From CAYUEQ01 sp964443805 (GTDB lineage Bacteria > Bacillota_I > Bacilli_A > RF39 > UBA660), in contig CAYUEQ010000030.1 in the NCBI GenBank assembly GCA_964443805.1, positions 1 through 12,026 of the forward strand: a stretch of 12,026 nucleotides of DNA, given 5' to 3'. Made by a program: the position numbers and the translations under genes. Under the pieces are notes generated by a model that was not told the DNA's origin, did no database searches, and worked only from the letters and a program-made list of their open reading frames with translations. Positions 6,475-12,026 of this stretch are shown here, piece by piece (position 1 is the first letter of the stretch; every line of letters starts with the position of its first letter).

Positions 6475-8480
6475 AGACATTTTTTAATATCTTTTTTATT
6501 TATTGTTAGTGTTCCTTTGCATTCTGGGCATTTTTCTTTAATTGGTTCATCCCATGATGCAAAATCACATTTTGGATACTTAGAACATCCATAGAATACT
6601 TTTCCTCTTCTTGTTTTCTTCTCTACTACTTTACCATCACATTTTGGACAATCCATAATTTCTTTGATTTTCGATTCATCTTTTTTAATATACTTACATT
6701 TTGGAAAATTAGAACAGGCAGTAAATTCACCATACTTACCATTTCTAATTACTAAGTCATGATCACATTCCGGACATTTTTCTCCAGTAAGCTTCGCTTC
6801 TTTCTTTTCCATTTTATCAAATGCTGTTTGAACTAAAGGTTCAAACTTAGTATAGAATTCTTTTAATACTTTGATGTTGTCTAATTTATTATCAGCTATT
6901 TTATCTAAATCATCTTCCATATTTGCAGTATATTCTACATTTATAATATTATTAAAATATTCTTGTAATTTATCAGTAGTTTCAATTCCAATCTCAGTTG
7001 GATGAAATCTTTTCTCTAAAACATTAACATAATTTCTAGCTTTTAAAGTTTCCATTGTTTTAGCATATGTACTTGGACGCCCTATTCCTAATTTTTCCAT
7101 TTCTTTAATTAATAAAGCTTCGGTATATCTAGCTTTTGGTTTTGTAAAATGTTGTGATTTTAATATTTCATTAGCTATAACAACATTAGTTTTATAGTTT
7201 GAAAAATCAGGTAAAATGACATCTTCTGTTTTTTCATATTGACTATAAACTTTTAAGTAACCATCAAATGTTAAGACACTTCCTGTTGCTTTAAACATAT
7301 AACCATTGTTATCTAGTTCAATCGAAGTAGCGTTAAGCTTTGCATCAGCCATTAAAGATGCTAATGCTCTTGCGTAAATCATATTATATATTTTATATTC
7401 ATCAGGTGATAAATATTTTTTAATACTTTCTGGCGTATGGTTTATATTTGTTGGACGTATTGCTTCATGGGCATCTTGAACATTATCTTTTGTTTTTCCT
7501 TTTTTAACTCTTCCAACGTATTCTGACCCATATTTATTTTTAATGTATTTAAATGTTTCATCAATAAATATTGGCGACAATCTAGTTGAATCTGTTCTCA
7601 TATAAGTAATAAGCCCAGTACTTTCAGTACCTAAATCAATTCCTTCATATAACTTTTGAGCAATTCTCATCGTTTTAGATGATCCATATCCATGTTTACT
7701 AGATGCTAGTTGTTGCAGAGTTGATGTTTTAAAAGGTAGTACACTACTCTTTTTTCTTTCTTTAGTATTAATCTTTTCAATATTAAATGCTTTAGATAAT
7801 TTATCATAGATATCTGTAGCTTCTTTTTCACCTTTGATTTCGATTTTTTTTCCTTGATATTTTTCTAATTTAGCTTCAAAATCAGGAAAAGCAGCTTTTA
7901 TTTCCCAGTATTCATCTGGTATAAAGCTTTGTATTTCTCGTTCACGGTCAACTATTAATTTTAAAGCTACACTTTGAACTCTACCTGCACTTTTACCTCC
8001 AGTTTTAGATTGCATTAATTTACTTAATCTAAATCCAATAATTCGATCTAAAATTCTTCTAGTTTCTTGTGATTTAACTAAATTCATATCTATTTTACGT
8101 GGATTTTTAAATGCTTCTTGAATTACATCCTTAGTTATTTCATTAAATATAACTCTTTGATAATTTTCTTCTTTAACATCTAAAGCATCATATAAGTGCC
8201 AAGATATCGCCTCTCCTTCACGATCCGGGTCGGTAGCAAGATAAACATTATCACTATCTTTTACTTCTTTAGCAAGTTCTTTAATTACTTTTGATTTACC
8301 AGTAATGGCTTTATAATTAGGTTCAAAGTTGTTTTCTGTATCAACTCCTAATCCATATTTTCCTGTTGTTGCTAAATCTCTAACATGTCCTTTACTCGAT
8401 AAAACTTTGTAATCTTTTCCTAAGTATTTTTCTATAGTTTTTATTTTACTTGGTGATTCTACAATTACTAAATTTTTCAA
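6450..8480 (-). CDS. topA: DNA topoisomerase I (type IA)
   Basis: Relaxes negative supercoils by single-strand cleavage through a 5'-phosphotyrosine. The 676-aa length is typical of Bacillota TopA. The Toprim domain is at the start (VIVESPSK with E8; DPDREGE with D84, D86, E88), the cleavage site is TYMRTDST with Y293 and R295, and three C-terminal four-Cys zinc fingers follow (C569/572/589/595; C611/614/632/638; C651/654/668/671). Start: an in-frame ATG at 8507 would add nine residues (MKLNRKEDI) that the family lacks and has no good ribosome site. The TTG at 8480 has AAAGGAAG 5 nt upstream and gives the canonical MKNLVIVESPSK beginning, so TTG is chosen. It is the last gene of the rbgA-rnhB-LtaS-like-topA unit and carries a terminator in its own 3' end. 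Confidence 0.97.
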   Translation of the reverse strand: MKNLVIVESPSKIKTIEKYLGKDYKVLSSKGHVRDLATTGKYGLGVDTENNFEPNYKAITGKSKVIKELAKEVKDSDNVYLATDPDREGEAISWHLYDALDVKEENYQRVIFNEITKDVIQEAFKNPRKIDMNLVKSQETRRILDRIIGFRLSKLMQSKTGGKSAGRVQSVALKLIVDREREIQSFIPDEYWEIKAAFPDFEAKLEKYQGKKIEIKGEKEATDIYDKLSKAFNIEKINTKERKKSSVLPFKTSTLQQLASSKHGYGSSKTMRIAQKLYEGIDLGTESTGLITYMRTDSTRLSPIFIDETFKYIKNKYGSEYVGRVKKGKTKDNVQDAHEAIRPTNINHTPESIKKYLSPDEYKIYNMIYARALASLMADAKLNATSIELDNNGYMFKATGSVLTFDGYLKVYSQYEKTEDVILPDFSNYKTNVVIANEILKSQHFTKPKARYTEALLIKEMEKLGIGRPSTYAKTMETLKARNYVNVLEKRFHPTEIGIETTDKLQEYFNNIINVEYTANMEDDLDKIADNKLDNIKVLKEFYTKFEPLVQTAFDKMEKKEAKLTGEKCPECDHDLVIRNGKYGEFTACSNFPKCKYIKKDESKIKEIMDCPKCDGKVVEKKTRRGKVFYGCSKYPKCDFASWDEPIKEKCPECKGTLTINKKDIKKCLNCDYKSE

Positions 8481-8485
8481 TATAT

Positions 8486-8493
8486 CTTCCTTT
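8486..8493 (-). promoter_or_regulatory. Shine-Dalgarno that decides the topA TTG start
   Basis: AAAGGAAG lies 5 nt upstream of the TTG at 8480 and directly after the TAG (8496-8494) of the preceding gene. It lies downstream of the alternative ATG at 8507 and so cannot serve it. Confidence 0.75.
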
Positions 8494-10533
8494 CTATTTA
8501 ATTTCATCTTCTAAGTATTTAAAATAATTAGATCTTATCGCTTCATGTGAAGCGTTTAATTTATAATATATTAATTCATTAATTTCTAGTATTTCTTCAT
8601 CAGTATATTCTTTATCAGATACATAATCTAATTCTCCTGTTGTGGCATTGTAAAATGCTTTAGAAGTTTGCCAAGAACCATCATTAAACACTGAAATATC
8701 TTCATATCCTGGATTAAATATATCTTTTCCTATATATAATCTTGAATCATGTTCTACATCAAACATATTAGCAACAGTTGGTAGAATATTCATAAGTGTA
8801 GTGTATTTATTTATTTCCCTACCTTTTGTTTTAGCATTATAAATAATAAATGGCGTTCTGTCAATTTCATTATTGATATTTATTTCATTTTTATAAATTT
8901 TTTCTAATGATTTATTAGATAGTGCATATGGATAATGATCCGATGTAATAACTATAACTGTATCATTTAACTTATTATTTTCTTTTAAATTATTTAATAA
9001 CTCTTCTAAAGCTAAATCAGTTTCTTTTAGTTTAGATAAATATCTTTTAACTGATTTAGCAATATCTAAATCATCAAATAACTCTAGATGTTTATTTCCG
9101 TATGTACTACTTGTAATATATGGTTGATGAGGTGTAACAGCTGTTATAAATGCCATAAATTTATCTTCGTCAATAAATCTCTTTGATGCTTCTTTCATTA
9201 GTGTTACATCACTTGGCCAGTCTATCATCGATGGAGTATAGTCTGGTTCTATAGTATTGATATCATAATAGGCTTCACTTCCCATATTTTTATGAGAAAT
9301 AGTTCGATTATAAAAATGATCATTATAATTATGATAAGAACTTGTTTTATATCCTTCATTTTTAAATATATTAAAGATACTTTGAAAATACTTATTATCT
9401 TTAAATGATTGGGTAGTACATGTATTATTAATACTAAATAAACTAGTCATTATTGTCATTTCATTATTACCAGTTGCGCAGCTATTTCTCGGTGAATAAT
9501 TATTGGTAAAATTAAATCCTTCTTCTTTTAATTTATTAATTGTAGGGAAGTATTCAGGATAATCTAAAATAACACTACCTACAGATTCTAACATTATAAC
9601 TATTAAATTCTTATCTTTGAAAATTCCAGTCATTTCATTTGGTAAAGAAAATTCTTGATTAATAAAATAATTGTTAAGTTTTTGATAAGTAATGTTTTTT
9701 TCTTTTTTTGCAACTTTTTCCCAGTTGCTATCATCTATACCTAAAGTTTCTGCAACTTCTTGATTGTCATTTTTAAAATCAACTTTTTTTTCTACTTTTA
9801 TCCCTTCTCCAATTAAAACTGTTTTAAAATCAATAAAACTATAACCGATAATTCCAAATTGATTAACAGCTAAACTTTGTACTTTAGGATATTTATATAA
9901 CTCTGCATTACTATAATATTGATATTTATTTTGTAGAAAAGGTGCAATTAAAGAATATTGGAATGCTACTAAAGATACAATTAAAAATAAAATCAAACCT
10001 AAGCGCCATTTAATTCTTATCAATTTTTCAAATTTAAATGTTTTATCAGTTATTTTTTTAACATTAATAATATCTTTATGTTTTTTCTTTTCATAATGAT
10101 TTCTTACTATATAAAATACTATTAATATTAAAAGTGGGATTAAAATAAGAAAGAAATGCCACATAAAGCTTTTTAGAAAGTCTAAGACATATGTTTTTAC
10201 TTTATTAAATTGAGCACCTGTGTTTAAAGAAATATATGTTCCTAAAAAATTATATAGTCCAATTTGAATTAAGCTATACAAACTTATTAAGGATGTAAAT
10301 ACCATAATAACTATTCTACTTTTTTTCTCACTTAAAAAAGAACACCCAAATGTTACAATAAGTGCAATTAGATTACTAAATAAAATCAATCTTACAACTG
10401 AAGCTGAAAAAATAATCCAGCCGTTTATTAATTTAAAAGTAATTTCTAATGCTAATATAAATACAAAAACAATTAAGTAGTTTTTGATAATTGGTTTTTT
10501 AAAAAAATTAGATATTTTTGTCAAATGTATCAC
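8494..10533 (-). CDS. LtaS-type membrane phosphoglycerol/sulfatase-fold transferase
   Basis: Polytopic enzyme of the lipoteichoic acid synthase family; members transfer phosphoglycerol (or a related head group) from phosphatidylglycerol to an acceptor outside the cell. The 679 aa show five TM helices (about 17-35, 42-64, 73-97, 121-144, 176-198), a linker, then an extracellular sulfatase-fold domain (about 308-615). Expected catalytic and metal residues are present: E316 (MLESVGS), nucleophile T354 (CATGNNEM), D532-H533 (TSDHYPY), and HNYNDHFYNR with H401 and R410, matching the His/Arg block of LtaS. A short C-terminal tail (about 615-679) is extra. The start is uncertain: GTG at 10533 has a weak ribosome site, while TTG at 10524 has GGTGAT about 5 nt upstream and would shorten the overlap with rnhB from 26 to 17 nt. 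Whether it makes true lipoteichoic acid or decorates another lipid-linked polymer cannot be told from sequence. Confidence 0.88.
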   Translation of the reverse strand: MIHLTKISNFFKKPIIKNYLIVFVFILALEITFKLINGWIIFSASVVRLILFSNLIALIVTFGCSFLSEKKSRIVIMVFTSLISLYSLIQIGLYNFLGTYISLNTGAQFNKVKTYVLDFLKSFMWHFFLILIPLLILIVFYIVRNHYEKKKHKDIINVKKITDKTFKFEKLIRIKWRLGLILFLIVSLVAFQYSLIAPFLQNKYQYYSNAELYKYPKVQSLAVNQFGIIGYSFIDFKTVLIGEGIKVEKKVDFKNDNQEVAETLGIDDSNWEKVAKKEKNITYQKLNNYFINQEFSLPNEMTGIFKDKNLIVIMLESVGSVILDYPEYFPTINKLKEEGFNFTNNYSPRNSCATGNNEMTIMTSLFSINNTCTTQSFKDNKYFQSIFNIFKNEGYKTSSYHNYNDHFYNRTISHKNMGSEAYYDINTIEPDYTPSMIDWPSDVTLMKEASKRFIDEDKFMAFITAVTPHQPYITSSTYGNKHLELFDDLDIAKSVKRYLSKLKETDLALEELLNNLKENNKLNDTVIVITSDHYPYALSNKSLEKIYKNEININNEIDRTPFIIYNAKTKGREINKYTTLMNILPTVANMFDVEHDSRLYIGKDIFNPGYEDISVFNDGSWQTSKAFYNATTGELDYVSDKEYTDEEILEINELIYYKLNASHEAIRSNYFKYLEDEIK

Positions 10534-11137
10534 CAGTTCTTATTAAATCACGAATTGGCTTGAAAGTAAATCGGTATTCTTTTAGCACTCCATACTTAGT
10601 AACATTTTCAATATGTTGCGCCGTTGGATACCCTTTATGCTTTGCAAAACCATATTCAGGATGCTTCTTGTCTAACTCCACCATCATTTTATCTCTAGTT
10701 ACTTTAGCAATGACTGATGCTGCTGCAATAGATATGCTTTTTAAGTCTCCCTTAATTATGCTAGTATTAGAAATAGATATATCTAAATTCATTGCATCGA
10801 TTAAAACATGTTCTGGTTTAATATTTAAATCTTCAATTGCTAATCTCATTGCTACTTTTGTTGCTTCTAAAATATTAATTCTATCTATTTCATTTGCATC
10901 TACAATACCAATACCGACACTTAATGCCTGTTCCATAATAATACTATAATATTCTTCTCTTTTCTTTTCTGTTAATTTTTTTGAATCAGTTAGTCCTTCT
11001 AATTGATAGTTTTTAGGCAGTATAACAGCACAAGCTACTACTGGGCCCACAAGAGGACCACGCCCTACTTCATCAACACCAGCGATTAAATAAACACCCT
11101 TTTTATAGAGTTCTTTTTCATATTTAAGATTATCCAT
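10508..11137 (-). CDS. rnhB: Ribonuclease HII
   Basis: Endonuclease that cuts RNA in RNA-DNA hybrids and at single ribonucleotides misincorporated in DNA. The 209-aa length fits the family. The four acidic active-site residues are visible: D22 and E23 in GVDEVGRGPLVGPVV, D114 in LIDAMNL, and D131 in KGDLKS, which precedes the signature IAAASVIAKVTRD. The DSKKL motif (51-55) and YPTAQH segment are also typical. The start codon overlaps the rbgA stop by one base (TAATG), with AGGATGAG about 8 nt upstream, so translation is probably coupled. The 3' end overlaps the LtaS-like gene. The rbgA-rnhB pairing is also found in Bacillus. Confidence 0.97.
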   Translation of the reverse strand: MDNLKYEKELYKKGVYLIAGVDEVGRGPLVGPVVACAVILPKNYQLEGLTDSKKLTEKKREEYYSIIMEQALSVGIGIVDANEIDRINILEATKVAMRLAIEDLNIKPEHVLIDAMNLDISISNTSIIKGDLKSISIAAASVIAKVTRDKMMVELDKKHPEYGFAKHKGYPTAQHIENVTKYGVLKEYRFTFKPIRDLIRTGDTFDKNI

Positions 11138-12000
11138 TAGTTGCTCATCCTATCAAATGTTATATTTGATATTAAATTACCTTTAATATCATTTAGTATA
11201 AGTAAACTAATTCGATCGTAATCTATATCTCCCCCACTGTTTTTAATTCCCATGTTTTTGGCAATTAAAGGATAAATGTCTAAAGTATCAATTGGAATTT
11301 CTTCTATTTTATATCTTTTTTGTAATATCTCTGGATAAAGCTCTTTTAATGTTTCAAGAATATAAAAAGATACTTTATCTATTGGTAGTATTTCTTCTTT
11401 TATCGCACTCATTGCCGATAAGTTAAGAGCTACTTTTTCTTCATCAAACTTTGGCCATAGTATTCCAGGGGTATCTAACAAACTAATATTATGAGTTGTC
11501 TTAATCCATGATAATGCTTTAGTTACTCCTGGTTTATTTCCCACATTAGTTGCTTTTCTAGCAGCTAATCTATTTATTAAAGTACTTTTACCTACATTAG
11601 GTATTCCAATAACTAATGCTCTTATTTCTTTATCCTTCAACCCTTTTTTTCTTCTCAAAGCTTGTTTTTCCTTCATTAATGAATTAGTTAATGAAATAAT
11701 CTCTTTAAAATCATTGTCATTATTTAAATTAACCATTAAAACTTTATAACCTAAGTTTTTATAATGTAAAACCCATTTTTGGGTTTCTTCTTTATCACAA
11801 AGATCACTCTTAGTCATAATTAAGATTCTAGTTTTATGTTTAATTAAAGTATCTATGTCTTTAATTTTAGAAGAATAAGGTATTCTCGCATCTACTAATT
11901 CATATATAATATCGATTAAATCAAGTTTTTCCCTAATTAATCTTTTAGTCTTAGCCATATGACCTGGATACCAATTTATATTTGTTTTGTTTTCAGACAT
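11137..12000 (-). CDS. rbgA: Ribosome biogenesis GTPase RbgA/YlqF
   Basis: Circularly permuted GTPase that in Bacillus drives late assembly of the 50S subunit. The 287-aa length is normal. The N-terminal NWYPGHMAKTKR block (9-20) is diagnostic of the family. Motif order is permuted: G4 TKSD (63-66), then G1 GIPNVGKST (132-140), G2 PGVTK with T160, and G3 DTPG (176-179). The C-terminal ANTAR-like RNA-binding region ends the protein (about 205-287). G4 begins with Thr rather than Asn, a variation accepted in this class. The ATG at 12000 has AAAGAG about 8 nt upstream. Only 26 nt precede it in the window, so its promoter is not visible. It is the first visible gene of the unit that runs through topA. 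Confidence 0.96.
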   Translation of the reverse strand: MSENKTNINWYPGHMAKTKRLIREKLDLIDIIYELVDARIPYSSKIKDIDTLIKHKTRILIMTKSDLCDKEETQKWVLHYKNLGYKVLMVNLNNDNDFKEIISLTNSLMKEKQALRRKKGLKDKEIRALVIGIPNVGKSTLINRLAARKATNVGNKPGVTKALSWIKTTHNISLLDTPGILWPKFDEEKVALNLSAMSAIKEEILPIDKVSFYILETLKELYPEILQKRYKIEEIPIDTLDIYPLIAKNMGIKNSGGDIDYDRISLLILNDIKGNLISNITFDRMSN

Positions 12001-12026
12001 GAAATCAACTCTTTTCTGTTATTCTA

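Noticed and set aside
10518..10949. Plus-strand open frame of 143 codons
   Set aside because: It is antisense to rnhB, whose active-site residues are all intact on the minus strand; no family resemblance.
11803..11814. Thr instead of Asn in the RbgA G4 motif (TKSD)
   Set aside because: Thr is tolerated at this position in permuted GTPases, and all other motifs are intact, so it is not a sign of inactivity.
1..12026. Mycoplasma-type code with UGA as Trp
   Set aside because: Trp codons checked in the VWA gene, tdk, topA, the LtaS-like gene, rbgA and the 292-aa protein gene are all TGG; a UGA=Trp AT-rich genome would be expected to use TGA heavily.

Overview
The window is a very AT-rich bacterial chromosome segment in which every supported gene lies on the minus strand, so transcription runs from high to low coordinates. 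The gene set (RbgA/YlqF GTPase, RNase HII, an LtaS-type sulfatase-fold membrane enzyme, TopA, a Xer recombinase, type II thymidine kinase) and the strong AGGAGG-like ribosome binding sites point to a low-GC relative of Bacilli. An uncultured Erysipelotrichales, RF39 or Acholeplasma-like host is possible, but the sequence alone does not settle it. Every Trp codon I checked in the translated genes is TGG, so the UGA=Trp mycoplasma code is unlikely. All ten longer genes nevertheless end in TAA or TAG.

Layout in transcription order. (1) 12000-6437: a tightly packed unit rbgA - rnhB - LtaS-like gene - topA, with overlaps of 1 and about 26 nt and one 13-nt gap. It closes with a 13-bp perfect hairpin plus U-run that overlaps the last codons of topA. 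(2) 6422-4874: a self-contained two-gene cassette. It has a perfect-consensus sigma70-type promoter (TTGACA, 17 nt, TATAAT), two unrecognised proteins that look like diverged paralogs of each other, and an intrinsic terminator overlapping the second stop codon. The second protein ends in a QLNFF motif resembling a sliding-clamp binding peptide. (3) 4883-3392: a Xer tyrosine recombinase and thymidine kinase, overlapping by 14 nt. (4) 3274-23: a possible 28-codon ORF, a small membrane protein with a C-terminal zinc ribbon, and a large membrane-anchored protein (zinc ribbon, TM helix, Ig-like region, VWA domain, putative papain-like cysteine peptidase). This unit ends in a terminator just past the last stop codon.

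The order rbgA - rnhB - ... - topA - ... - xer matches, as I recall it, the Bacillus subtilis ylqF-rnhB-...-topA-gid-codV neighbourhood. Units 1 and 3 therefore look like an ancestral housekeeping block (ribosome assembly, RNA primer removal, DNA supercoiling, dimer resolution) into which lineage-specific genes have been inserted. The most interesting parts are the paralog cassette in that block and the zinc-ribbon / VWA / cysteine-peptidase system at the end of the window. No RNA genes, insertion sequences, CRISPR arrays or riboswitches were recognised, and no gene-free stretch exceeds 300 bases.
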